A stretch of DNA of 64,000 nt from Glandiceps talaboti (Eukaryota; Hemichordata; Enteropneusta; Spengelidae). The translations under genes and the position numbers were made by a program. The notes under the pieces were generated by a model that had not been told where the DNA came from, ran no database searches, and saw only the letters and a list, made by a program, of their open reading frames with translations. Below, piece after piece: positions 13,529 to 25,898 of the stretch; within the stretch, counting starts at the first letter, position 1; each line of letters starts with the position of its first letter. The stretch is taken from the NCBI RefSeq assembly GCF_964340395.1, contig NC_135561.1:671001-735000 (forward strand), read 5' to 3'.

Positions 13529-13613
13529 TTAGTCTGAAAGATCCAGTTGTTGGTTTGCAGTGTAACCACTCAGTACCCCACATAAGCTGAAACAACGCCT
13601 GAATCATCCAGTC
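13529..13613. repeat. Diverged copy of the 55610 fold-back repeat
   Basis: TAGTCTGAAAGATC.AGTTGTTGGT, TGTAACCACTCA and CTGAATCATCCAG correspond in order to 55611-55692. The right arm is degraded. Confidence 0.55.
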
Positions 13614-15268
13614 TACTCCAACATTGTACCTGCTACATTTCCTATAATCCCTTTCAGATCAGGTGTATGGTAAGGGTAATAGTAATGACAGGATTTAATG
13701 TTCATAAGAATGGTGAAATTTAAATTTATAGGAATTATCCTAATTTATCGGAGTAATAAGCCTTATCAATAAGTATTGTATCTGCTGATGAAACTATGCT
13801 ATCAGTTTCAAGATGTACATCTAGGTAATATGTACATGCATTCTGTGACGTACAGTGTAGTTAGTCTGTTTGCTGACTGTGATATATATCATCTTAGCTG
13901 TAGACTTTGTATTTGTCTTAACATCAACACAAATGTCAAATCTTTCCACATCTGCATAGGCTGACCTTATAGCATGTACACAGCAACATGAAAGAGCCAT
14001 GGCATACTGTTTAATGTAGAATGCACACATACACTGTATGTAGTTCAAATAAACATACATTATTAATTTGATATTCCTGTGCAACTTAAATTTGCAGTCA
14101 TCAAATATCACATGTGAAAGATCTAAATTGAATATTATACTATTATATTTACTAATGATAACACCTCTTCCAAGCTTCTTTCCAATGTTGTCTTATCTTA
14201 AGTCTTAGCTTGTTGAAATTCTTTGTAGTGTTCATTACACAGTACACATAAGACAAATACAGAGATCTCAGCGTGTTCTATATATAAATATGATATACAT
14301 TGTAATGATACAAAGAGGAATGGTATTATGTGATTGGATACTGATGAGATAAATATACAGATATCTCAATGTGTTGATGGGATGAAGTTCTTTGTTCAGT
14401 TCATCTTAGTGCTATCCTTTATCAAATTTTTCAGATCTCTCTTTAGAGATTGCATTGCATCCAGACTAAGATCATCTGAACTATACATCATTACGCATGC
14501 GCAGTATGTTCCCATAAAGTGATTGAAAAGCATATGTATCTATTATAGTAGAGAATGTAATTAACATTTTTAATACAAATGTGTATATATCTTAGAATGT
14601 TGGTAGAGATCGTCAGAACTGTACTTTGTGAAAGATCCTCTTGAGATAATAACACTGACAAGTCTCAGAGCTGTGTTTCTATACAGTGATTGGGAGGCAA
14701 TGGTGTGGTGTGATTTGATACTTATACTTTGTGTGACCCCGTGGATTACTGCTTAGCAATTTTCCCCAGATTTCTTTCAAGTGGATTTCTAGTTAAATGG
14801 ATTAAATCAATACCTGTATGACCAGCAATTGCTATGGTAACCAGTTGTATGGTGTGAATGATGTTAAACTGAGGTACTACAAGATCTCTTTTTTTGAAAT
14901 CATAAATGTTTAAGTTTTTTAGCCATCGGCAAGAAATCTGGAGATACAAGTAGATTGAATTCTAGAATGTCTGTGTTTTATAGTCACTCAAAATGAGTTG
15001 ATATCATTTTGTGTAAAGTACATGTATACTGTACATGGATTCAGACTGCAACAGCCTGGACAGAAATATTACTGGCTACATGTACATGTATGAGACTAAA
15101 GTATGTGTACATGTACAAATATCATACCTGGCAATGTGTTTAATGAGAGTGAGATATCATACCCTGTCTTGTCTTTTCATACTTTGCAGCTCATAGTAGA
15201 TAATCCCCTCCACTGTCTATGGTTTAACCACAGGAAAGGAAATGAAAGAGCATTGATCCCAGACAGTC
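13614..15268. other. AT-rich non-coding sequence
   Basis: No supported gene or repeat; short frames only. The last few hundred bases are rich in TACATGTA motifs. Confidence 0.5.
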
Positions 15269-15458
15269 CGGCTGATAATGATAGCTAAATTTTTGTTGTT
15301 GTTGTTGGTCATAGTGATGAAAAGGGGGATTTCTTGTGATTCACCACATTCATGTACATGTACAGTACATGTAGTAATGAGATATTAGAATACCAAATCT
15401 TGGTGCATCACTAGAAATTGTGTGGAATAATGGTGCATCAATCTGGCTTACAGGGCAC
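15269..15458. mobile_element. Diverged MITE copy related to 17650-17810
   Basis: It shares TAATGATAGCTAAATTTT, GGGATTTCTTGTGA, TCACCACA, CATCACTAGAAATTGTGTG and GCATCAA(T)CTGGCTTA with the copy at 17650. The right end TTACAGGGCA retains most of the inverted end; the left end is degraded. It carries an extra ~23-bp TACATGTA-rich stretch at about 15348-15370 that the other copy lacks. Confidence 0.65.
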
Positions 15459-16247
15459 ATGGATCCCAGGCTAGCCTTTGCATTGAGAAGTTGTATTGAC
15501 ATGAAAATGAATATTTCAGGTTGAAGCAGATTTAGATTTGGCATTGGTTACTGTACAGATGTATAACCAGGGAGTTATGGTAGGTGGACAGTTACATGTA
15601 GTCTGGATGCCAATGTGGTGGACAGGAGGAGAACACAGATCTATTTGATTGTGCATAGTACAAGGATAATCTGTAAAACTTGTGACTAAAAACAGAGTGA
15701 CTTTGATAGTGAAAGATGCAACCACTGTGCTACATGTATATCTCTAAAGGTTAATGAGAAACTTATAGTGTAGAAGGTGTGTAGTAAGGTGTCCTGGGTT
15801 ACAACCTGTGCATTAACAAAGTATACATGCATGTATAGGGCAGCTTAGTTCATGCAAATTGTTCCGTTGTAATCGGATTAGTGAAAGAGAGAGATGTCGC
15901 CAGGATGGCTGCTGAGTTACTCCTAAATATATATGGTGGTTTAGTTAGAAATGACATTATCACATTTATGAAGCACTGCTATTAGTTGGTTGGAAACGTT
16001 TTAGTAAGATAACCTGTGACCCTATCTCTTGTCAGATGATTGCCAACCACGTAGGCATAAATAGTGAGTTCTTTGATTAACTCACAAAGACTATTGATAA
16101 TGTATTTGAAAGCTGCTACACAGTAACCATTGAGTAGTGTTAAAATACATGCCACAATGCAAACAAACTACAATGTATTAGTCTACCACAAATCATTAAA
16201 ACTGATGGTAATGTAATGTTGATCAGTTTGTGTGCCGTGTGATTGTA

Positions 16248-16572
16248 GATGGAGATTGGGGAGGGAAGCACTGTGGGTGTTGATGGAGATCAGGGAGGGA
16301 GCAGAGTTAGCACTGATGGAGATAAGGGAGGGAGCGGAGTTAGCACTGATGGAGATAAGGGAGGGAGCAGAGTTAGCACTGATAGAGATAAGGGAGGGAG
16401 CAGAGTTAGCACTGATGGAGATAAGGGAGGGAGCAGAGTTAGCACTGATGGAGATAAGGGAGGGAGCAGAGTTAGCACTGATGGAGATAAGGGAGGGAGC
16501 AGAGTTAGCACTGATGGAGATAAGGGAGGGAGCAGAGTTAGCACTGATGGAGATAAGGAGGGAGCAGAGTGA
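16248..16572. repeat. 33-bp minisatellite, about 10 units
   Basis: Consensus GATGGAGATAAGGGAGGGAG then CAGAGTTAGCACT. Units are nearly identical, with degenerate first units. Because 33 is divisible by three, several frames stay open on both strands; these are not genes. Confidence 0.95.
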
Positions 16573-16576
16573 ACAT

Positions 16577-16676
16577 ATATGATAACACTAATGTGAGAAC
16601 CTGGGATTGAAACCCTGGCCTTTAACTGATATGATAACACTAATGTGAGAACCTGGGATTGAAACCCTGGCCTTTT
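16577..16676. repeat. 52-bp tandem duplication
   Basis: ATATGATAACACTAATGTGA followed by GAACCTGGGATTGAAACCC occurs twice in a row, directly after the 33-bp array and overlapping the dispersed repeat at 16650. Confidence 0.85.
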
Positions 16677-16800
16677 AAGACCCAGTTTGGATAGGGATTA
16701 AAATTTAGGTGTGAAAGATTGTCTGGAAGAGGTATCAGGGAAAATTTGGTGTAGAACGTAAGAATAATTGTATGTAATCCTTATGACATCACTGATAAGG
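16650..16800 (-). repeat. Unnamed dispersed repeat, inverted copy
   Basis: On the minus strand it contains CATAAGGATTACATA, CTACACCAAATTTTCC, TCCAGACAATC, TTTCACACCTAAATTTTAAT and CCAAACTGGGTCTTAAAAGG, in the same order as 62690-62860. Confidence 0.5.
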
Positions 16801-17649
16801 TGATACTAATGCAAGGTCTTGGAATTGGATCTTTTACATTGGGGGCAAATAAATTTTGCAATTATATATTTAAAGAAAGAGACAACTGCGAGATTTGAAA
16901 AAGGGCATACAAAAAAGCTGTTAAGAAATAACAATAGAAGACAAATATGTCAAAGTGTAATATTACTATGCAGAGAATTCCTTCATATCTGAAGTAAAGT
17001 CAAGCTATATTACTAATAAAACCTGCTGTGATATAAACATGACTTAGTAAGAAACTCTACTCCTTGGAGAATATTATTTAATGGGATTTCATCAAGCCTT
17101 TAGAGTCATCCCTAGCAACAGCAACCAAAGGTCATGACCTTTTGTAATTATAACTCCTTTACTATGCACATAATGATAAATTTTATTTCATACAGTGTAT
17201 GAATTTTGATAAACGTATGTGAGACATTATCACTTATAGTACATGTATGAGATGAATTGTGTTTCCTTCCATGCTGATGACATGGATATTGAAGTACTGT
17301 ATGTGGCTAACAAAAGAATAAATTAATTGTAGTTCCACTTTACAACATTTATACAACTGTTGTATTTCCTCAGAACAATTAGCATAATAGCCAATGTCAA
17401 AATTTAAGAACTTCATATATGTACATGTATTTAATGATTTCATATTTATCGCTTTTTAATATATATTTTACATATTTTCAAGTCATCAATGTTCATGACG
17501 ACTTCTGTACGATATTATTGGTTCTTTTAATAGTTACTGTGTATGTCTTAAGACTCTCAGTAAGATTTTGTCTCCTGGCTTGTACATGGGTGTGTCTTTT
17601 AGCCATGGATTCAGTAACATGGCAGAACCCCATTATGTGTTATACAGTA

Positions 17650-17810
17650 TGCCCTCTAATGATAGCTAAATTTTATTGTTGTGAGTAAAAATGAGAAAAA
17701 CTGGGATTTCTTGTGAGTCACCACATAGTAAGAGATGGGGGAACACCAAATTTTGGCACGTCACTAGAAATTGTGTGCGTCAGTGGCGCATCAAATTGGC
17801 TTAGAGGGCA
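17650..17810. mobile_element. MITE, 161 bp, with 10-bp perfect inverted ends
   Basis: It begins TGCCCTCTAA and ends TTAGAGGGCA, exact inverted copies. A related, more degenerate copy in the same orientation lies at 15269-15458. No coding capacity. Confidence 0.7.
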
Positions 17811-18838
17811 CACAGGTGTTAAACCAGTGTAGTCTAATATACTCAGGGTATTTGTATGAGTGCTTGTGATGTTCTCTGCAGCCTTACTTTAACGAGCATG
17901 GTGTGTGATAATGTAGCAGAAAACACAACAAGCACAAGCCTTGGTCTAAAAATACCCCCGAGTACCCACACTAGCACTTGTGTGTTATGACGCTTTTGCT
18001 AATATTACGTACATTTTCCTGCAACAGTAAAATTTATTAATATTCATACCTTCCAATCACCTTATTCCATGTACAAGGAACAATTTTGTCCTCATTTGCA
18101 TACATGTAGGGAGCTGCAGTGCAACTGCCACTGGTGTATTATATGTGCACCAATGCAAGTAATTACTGTAATAATTCCTGCTATGGTGAGTTGCCAAAAA
18201 GAAACCCCAGAGTCCTCTACCACATTGAAATCATTATCTGCTCAAAGAATACTGAATGGTTACACAGATTTGATATTAAACTTGTACAAAAAAAGTTGAC
18301 ACAAAAGAAAGAAATAGGAAAAGCCAGTATTAGTTTCATATAATACAACAATGTATATATACATTGTATGATACAGACTGAGTATAAAAGTATAGAGGTA
18401 TAAATTACACCACTTGTTTATGCCAGACTGGAGATAGAAGTGTAGAGTTCCATGTGTTTTATCATATACTAGGTAATCATGTATTCTGTACGTATTTCTA
18501 TCACTTTATCTCCAGTCTGTCTCCAGGGATTAGAGCAGAACTATGTCTCCTATGTCAGCTAGTATTGATCCACCAATTTCAATCAGGACATCTTATTTAT
18601 CATGTGATTATTGACCTTTTCAATTGATGCATGATCTTGATGCACCAATGCTACCTGGTGATTTGTAAACTTAGTCCATGTATGCAAACTTATTCTGTGC
18701 TTCTATGATTTAGTACCATAGGGTGATGTAGATAATTAGCCAAGTGAACTGTAAAATTCAATTGTATTACAATGTGAAGGACAGGAACAGCAGTCACTAG
18801 GCAGGCAGGCAAGCAGGTTGGCATAGCACTTTTAATGT

Positions 18839-19305
18839 AGACAGGTTGGTTTCCTACTGTATCACGTGCAAGGTGGACAGGTTGGTTTCCTCTTGTATCC
18901 CCTGCAAGGTGGACAGGTTGGTTTCCTCTTGTATCCCCTGCAAGGTGGACAGGTTGGTTTCCTCTTGTATCACCTGCAAGGTGGACAGGTTGGTTTCCTC
19001 TTGTATCACCTGCAAGGTGGACAGGTTGGTTTCCTCTTGTATCACCTGCAAGGTGGACAGGTTGGTTTCCTCTTGTATCACCTGCAAGGTGGACAGGTTG
19101 GTTTCCTCTTGTATCACCTGCAAGGTGGACAGGTTGGTTTCCTCTTGTATCACCTGCAAGGTGGACAGGTTGGTTTCCTCTTGTATCACCTGCAAGGTGG
19201 ACAGGTTGGTTTCCTCTTGTATCACCTGCAAGGTGGACAGGTTGGTTTCCTCTTGTATCACCTGCAAGGTAGACAAGTTGGCTTTGTACTGTATCACCTA
19301 CAACA
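18839..19305. repeat. 36-bp minisatellite, about 13 units
   Basis: Consensus AGGTGGACAGGTTGGTTTCC then TCTTGTATCACCTGCA. The first units carry CCCC for CACC, and the edge units have CTACTGTATCAC or CTTTGTACTG. Three frames read through it on both strands (for example a 12-residue GDTRGNQPVHLA repeat on minus), an effect of the unit length. Confidence 0.95.
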
Positions 19306-21760
19306 AGGTACATGTACATGTAGATGTATTGGTTTCACTTAGTACATTGTAATTCTAGAGGATTTGGAATGCTTCATAAGCTTGACCAAATGACATTATA
19401 TTTTTGTGAGGTGTAATACACACTATAAATGTGACATCAAAACCCCATTTCAATAAAATTTAAAGACAAATTAAAAGATCCAATTAGAAGAGTAAAATCT
19501 CAGTAACAAACCAGTAAGAAGTTAGTCTATAAATGTGCAAAATGCCATGAAGTCCCATGATATATGTATTTCATTAAATTTTAATGAGAAGTGTGATGGT
19601 AATGGTAAACATATACATGTCTGTAGTACAGGTTGATAAGTAGTGGACATTAAAAATTAACATTGATATTGGATAGAAGGAGCAAATGTGTGTATGCAGG
19701 AATGATAATGAAATGTCTCGTATATACTTTCCATTAAATTTTAACACAGTAAGACTAACAGTATAACAGGTGCATGTTGCCAGATGGACGGCTTACATGT
19801 ACTGTAGGTACACATAAATGGTTGCAACTTGCTGTCTCTCAACTTATTGAAATCAGCAACATTTTTGTAGTTTGTGTTGTCAGTATACTGATGCAAAGTG
19901 CATGGCATTGACTTATGAATTAATGTATGGAAATATAAGTATATTGGGGACCCTTTGGGACGCCCTTTGTATACTGTTGAACAATGGATAGAAATCACAG
20001 GTTTACTTGCCTTTGAAAATGGATTTAGAATTAGGTAACCTACACAGGTATTTGTTAATGTTGGTGAGCAAAACCATAGCAACTACATGTATTTTCAATT
20101 TGTTTAGTGTATAAATTTATCTCCATGGTCATCTTTGGGGCCTTCACACCTTTTAAAAGAAATGTGCCATGTTTTATCCTTGAAATCTTTAGTGAAGTTT
20201 ACCATACCTACAATGTACATGTAAATGTATGAGTTAATGTTTGCAAATAATATGGTAGATGCACACTTAATTTGTATGCTATACAAACAAAACTAGTCAT
20301 TTTCAAGGCTAGTATACTTCAACTGAGGTTTTGCATGTCTACTCTTACCCTTGAAAATGACAGTATTGAAATGAACATGCCTTCACGTAATTGCAAAGAA
20401 ATACATGTACTACTTTAGGTGCAACAAAAAGTGTTACTGTCTTAATAAGCTGGGACGATAATACTGACAATGTATTGCTAGGCACTTGATGTATATGTAT
20501 CTCCATGGCATATCTTGTATTGTCACTATTGATTACTCTGTGGGGTGGTAGAAGGTGTGTCTTCCTGAAATAGAAGTGTAAATTTTGTTCTAGTGACAAT
20601 TTTCCAGACTCTCATTTAAAGGCAAACATGGCCACCAAACAAACACTGTCTATACTAAAATAACCACCTACAATGTAATGGTTCTCAGGGTCATCGCACC
20701 TTTCAAAAGTAATCTACCATGTCCTGTCCTTGAAATTAATATAAGTAATTAGTATATGGTGATAAATGATGTGACAGTACCATGAATGAAAGTTGGCTCT
20801 ATGTGTTTAAAATGTAATGTGATATGATACACAAATGTACTGTACTTGTGGGAAAAATGATGATGATGATGATGATAGTGATATTGATGTTGATAGCAAT
20901 GATGATAATGAAAACAGTCATGACGAAAATTATGGATAATGGTGATAATAATAGTGAGAACAATGTTGCTATATCATGGAATGTTGTTTTTAATATCTTA
21001 GTCTTATAAATTGAACAGCTTTGATAGGAGTTGAATTTTATAAAAAAAAATAATTACAAGACAGCAGAGCATAACATTTCCTTCTATATCTGTGTCTTAA
21101 GTCAAGATTCCATTTTTTTCATTCTCATATTGAAACACCAGTAGCCTAGTAGAGTACAGTAGCTTGATTTGTTTTCTTTAGCCTGTAATTTACTTTAGTT
21201 TGGCATGTTAAATTTACCTAATACACATGTATAAATAAAATGTGCAAATCATGTACATGTTATACATACAATGTAGCAAGCATATATATCATAATGTACA
21301 TGTGTTCTTGTCTTGGTACATGCACAATACAATACTCTACGGGACAACTTTTGTTCAAAGTTATTGACCCACTCACCATTAAGGGGACCCAAGTGATTGT
21401 GTTTCCACATACATTTAGTTCTTTTTCTCTCCTTAATGGATGTGCCAGATACAAAGACTTCGTCCTGAGGCTATCTACGCTATCACATACTGATACATGT
21501 ACATGTAGGGCTGATGGGAGAGGTTGTCTCACAGCCATAAACATGGTGATATGACCTGGACTCACTGTATCTGCAGTGTAATTGGATTGTAATGTGATCA
21601 ACCTGTCTGTTTTGATTCATGTCATATGAATATAATATTAGTTACATTTATGTTATTAGCATGGTTATTTGTCAAATGGGATAATTAAGAGCATATGTAT
21701 AAATGTTTTATTTCTATCAACTTTGAGCTAATTCTAAACATTTCAGCTGTCATGGCTATA
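19306..21760. other. Non-coding sequence with weak internal duplications
   Basis: GGCCTTCACACCTTTTAAAA at about 20140 and GGTCATCGCACCTTTCAAAA at about 20690 begin two diverged ~90-bp copies that share CCATG and TCCTTGAAAT. GTCATTTTCAAGG (20297) is inverted at 20350. No gene seen. Confidence 0.45.
20858..20930. repeat. Degenerate (ATG)n-type microsatellite
   Basis: ATGATGATGATGATG then interrupted GAT/ATG/GTT triplets. Confidence 0.7.
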
Positions 21761-21927
21761 TGTTGTTTGAAGTACCCATCACATTTCACATGCAGAAATG
21801 GTGTGTTGTTTGAAGTACCCATCACATTTCACATGCAGAAATGGTGTGTTGTTTGAAGTACCCATCACATTTCACATGCAGAAATGGTGTGTTGTTTGAA
21901 GTAACCATCACATTTCCCATGCAGAAA
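21761..21927. repeat. 43-bp tandem repeat, about 4 units
   Basis: Consensus TGTTGTTTGAAGTACCCATC then ACATTTCACATGCAGAAATGGTG. The last unit is changed (AACCATC, CCCATGC). Confidence 0.9.
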
Positions 21928-22680
21928 ATGTGTCAAGTAATGCACACAATTGCACAACGTTTGTTATCAAACTAGAAATTCGGGGTGAGGGGAGATGTGC
22001 CAATGTTGAAGGCACATTGGAGTGGTGGAGGTAGGACTCAGAATAAGATGGAGGGGATAATAGTTAGACTTCAAACACAGACTAGATTATCATGATTCTT
22101 CATTTGCCCGAGAGGGATAATTAAATGCTACTTTTGCAGCCCTTTATCTGACTTCCTTTAGTAAAGCAGTTACTATTATTCAGACATTTTGTATTAGAGT
22201 TATTATTATTGACTTATTGAATGATCACTTAATGAAAGCTATTTAAACCTATAACATTTAATAACCCTCATTATTTAATATCTAATGATATTCATAGGCT
22301 GTTATAGTTTGAAATGTAGTACCTACATGTACACAGTACATATACATATACACATACATTGTACTTGTACACGCAGACACACACATAGACACTGACATAG
22401 ACACACACAATATGTATATAATACTGTGTTTACTTCAGAGATTTGTGGTGGTTACTATGACAGATTATGTTGTCTGACAACGCTCAGGGTTATTATGTGT
22501 TCATACTTTTATTGCCAGTCAGCACATTCATAAAGGTAATATTCACATGATGATGAATCATAAAGCAACCTGTTACATGTCATAAATACTAATACAGTGG
22601 TTTAAACATATGCACTGAATTCTCAAGGACAGGAGGAATTACATGTAAATATTGTAGATAATTATTACATGTAGTTACTA

Positions 22681-22812
22681 TATTACAAATGTATTGTTTT
22701 AGGCAGTATCCATATTACAAATGTATTGTTTTAGGCAGTATCCATATTACAAATGTATTGTTTTAGGCAGTATCCATATTACAAATGTATTGTTTTAGGC
22801 AGTATCCATATT
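22681..22812. repeat. 32-bp tandem repeat, 4 units
   Basis: Consensus TATTACAAATGTATTGTTTT then AGGCAGTATCCA, four identical copies. Confidence 0.92.
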
Positions 22813-23856
22813 TTGTGTTATTTGCTTCAGGATTTATATTTGGTAATATGGTACCCTTCCCTTCCATCCCCACATTATGAGAATAAATATAATAAGTATG
22901 ATTTTAAAAATAAATATATAAAACATGGATAATATATCATGGTTGCCTATACCAAATTCAGATTTGGAAAGAAGCAGTGTTTGCCACAATATTACTGTTT
23001 CAAGAAAACTGTCCATAGCTACTGTCTTTGTACCTTTGTATAGAATACAAGTTGGTTAAGCAGCCATTTTGAATTATACCGTAAAATATTGTAACTGCAT
23101 TTATATCAGGGGGCAATACATTCTCATAGTATTAGTGGTCTTTACTTTTCTCTCTCTCGAAATCAGATATAACTGACTAGATTGAATCTGTATTGTTCCA
23201 AGCACCTGTAAATATCAATGTCATGTGACATCAAGTCAGAACTTGCTCTGTACAATAATGATAGAACAATTTCTGAATATTAGTAAATCTTATGACAGCA
23301 ACCAACACCATATTAGAATTTGAAGTTCTAGATGCCAACATGGTCTAAACCATAATGATTCCATATAGGGACTAGACTGTGTCAAATTAAACATTAGTAA
23401 ATTGCATTTTCACTGAAGCTTTCACAGATAGACAGCAAATCTCTTTAGTCCTAGATATTCCCTCAGGTAAAGCTTTTCTTGGAACTTTAAGAAAATCTGA
23501 TGTACATTTATAGTGTAGAACTGTGTAAAGAATATGGGTGTGGTTTATGTTATCTGAATTTATTCACTACATCAAAATTGATCATTATGGTCTACTTGCA
23601 TTTTGTAAATACTGCTTGTCTATACTTGATTGTCTTAAATCACAGACTCAATACAAAAATGTTGTACGTTAGTGTTGATTACTTCATTATTCAAGAGCCA
23701 ATTTATAGGTGAAAAAATAAACACAAAAATGTAAAATTATTAATTTCACTCAGATTTTGCTAATATCTGTTGAATATAATCTCAGAATCTCAGAAAATAG
23801 AAATATTTACATGTAGTTCTAATTATAATAATAAAGCAAACAAGCTTGGCATTGCA

Positions 23857-23890
23857 AACAAACAAACAAACAAACAAACAAACAAACAAA
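23857..23890. repeat. (AAAC)n microsatellite
   Basis: Eight AAAC units in a row. Confidence 0.95.
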
Positions 23891-24393
23891 ATTGTTCATA
23901 AACTAAACTGTATGTGACATTGTGGCCAGGACTAATTTCTGAAAAGGTCAAGATGTTTAGGTTGGAAGTTTTACTTTGTTGAAAGAGTTCAGAGAGGTAT
24001 AGAAAATGCATCTATTAGTATTAGATAAATTATTGACAAATGCTTCCATCTATGTGTCTGATTTGTTTAGGGAAACCTCTGCAATTAGTGTAGCATTTTA
24101 CCTTTAGGAAACACCCAACAAAGAAAAATATATACATAGATACATGTACAATGTTTACTGAATTTACTTATTGAAAAAGTAGTTCAGGTGGTGTAGTGAT
24201 CTGTGAGCTGGAGGGAGGTCAAAGGGCATGCACCTCAGGGGATATATCATTTCACAGCTACCATACACTGCTACGCACCATATACTGCAATGTTGGTGGG
24301 ATTGAATGAGTGCCAACAAAATGAAAAATGGGCTACAATTACATTGTAGTACAAAATATAACCATGTCATACAGAACAAGGCTAATGCAGTCA

Positions 24394-24825
24394 TAGCCAT
24401 ACTATACTATAGAATACATGTAGGACAGCGTGGATTTCAGGCTACAAATAGCCATACTATACTGTAGAACAGGACAGTATGGATTTCAGGCTACAAATAG
24501 CCATACTACAGGACAGTATGGATTCCAGGCTACAAATAGCCATACTATACTGTAGAACAGGACAGCATGGATTTCAGGCTAGCCATACTATACTGTAGAA
24601 CAGGACAGCATGGATTTCAGGCTAGCCATACTATACTGTAGAACAGGACAGCATGGATTTCAGGCTAGCCATACTATACTGTCGAACAGGGCAGCATGGA
24701 TTTCAGGCTAGCCATACTGTAGAACAGGACAGCAGGCTACAGTCAGTGGTATGTTGCAGAACAGCATGGATTCTAAGTTACAAATAGCCATGCTGTACTG
24801 TACAGCATGAAAGCTTGGATTCTAA
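24394..24825. repeat. Irregular tandem repeat of about 35-50 bp units
   Basis: Units contain AGCCATACTATACTGTAGAA, CAGGACAGCATGGATTTCAG and GCTA(CAAAT), with units missing either the ACTATACT part or the ACAAAT part. Roughly nine copies, the last ones degenerate. Confidence 0.85.
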
Positions 24826-25440
24826 TTTCTAGACTTCTATGACCCAGTGATATTTCTGATAATTTGTGAAATTTTAATATCAAGCAGAGGACTTTATAAG
24901 TACACTGTATCGGAGTCATAGTACAGGTTACCACTGTACGATAGTATCTATAGTTAGTTGTAGGCTACTGTAACATCTACACTGTGTCAAATCTAATCTT
25001 TTCAGTTTCAAGCCTTAGACAGTATAGAAATGTATGAATAGAGGTAGAATTAGATGAAACAGCTGTGTGATTGCCACTAGAGGAATTGCCATTCAGGTGC
25101 TATCTACAAACATTGATAACTACATGCAGTGTCAATACACCTGTCATGTGATGACAAATTGGAGTGGAACTCCACAACTCCCTGCGCATTTAGTCCAATT
25201 AAATTTATAGAGCAAACGTGCCGTATGCAGAGTCTGGTGACATTCAGTAATGCTACAATTGATTTTAAGCTCTGAAAAGATCGGACATTAAAAGTTTGAA
25301 GTGATTAGTTCTATGAGGTATAATCTAGGTGACTGTAACAAGCACCGCCACCACAATAATACATTTATCAAAGTTTCAAGTGTTGGAATCCGTGTAGTAA
25401 AGCAGTACAGCTAAGATTTATAGTCTATAAACAGGCTACA

Positions 25441-25815
25441 AGTATAGATACAGGGTGGACTGGAGTATACCGCGGTAGTCAGTAGTATAGATACAGGTTG
25501 GACTGGAGTATACCGGTAGTCAGTAGTATAGATACAGGCTGGACTGGAGTATACCGGTAGTCAGTAGTATAGATACAGGCTGGACTGGAGTATACCGGTA
25601 GTCAGTAGTATAGATACAGGCTGGACTGGAGTATACCGGTAGTCAGTAGTATAGATACAGGCTGGACTGGAGTATACCGGTAGTCAGTAGTATAGATACA
25701 GGCTGGACTGGAGTATACCGGTAGTCAGTAGTATAGATACAGGCTGGACTGGAGTATACCGGTAGTCAGTAGTATAGATACAGGCTGGACTGGAGTATAC
25801 CGGTAGTCAGTAGGA
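25441..25815. repeat. 41-bp minisatellite, about 9 units
   Basis: Consensus TATAGATACAGGCTGGACTG then GAGTATACCGGTAGTCAGTAG. The first unit has two extra bases (CCGCGG for CCGG). Confidence 0.95.
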
Positions 25816-25898
25816 TAGTTGGGTGGATCAATGAAAAGACCAGATAGTTATACATTGATATTCAACTAGGGATCTTGCATGGGAAAATAAAATGAATT

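Noticed and set aside
16232-16640. Repetitive frames of 107-116 codons on both strands
   Set aside because: The 33-bp unit is divisible by three and lacks stops in several frames; no coding signature.
18690-19319. 209-codon minus-strand frame with 12-residue GDTRGNQPVHLA repeats, and open frames on plus
   Set aside because: All come from the 36-bp minisatellite. Several frames are equally open on both strands, there is no non-repeat conserved part and no splice context.
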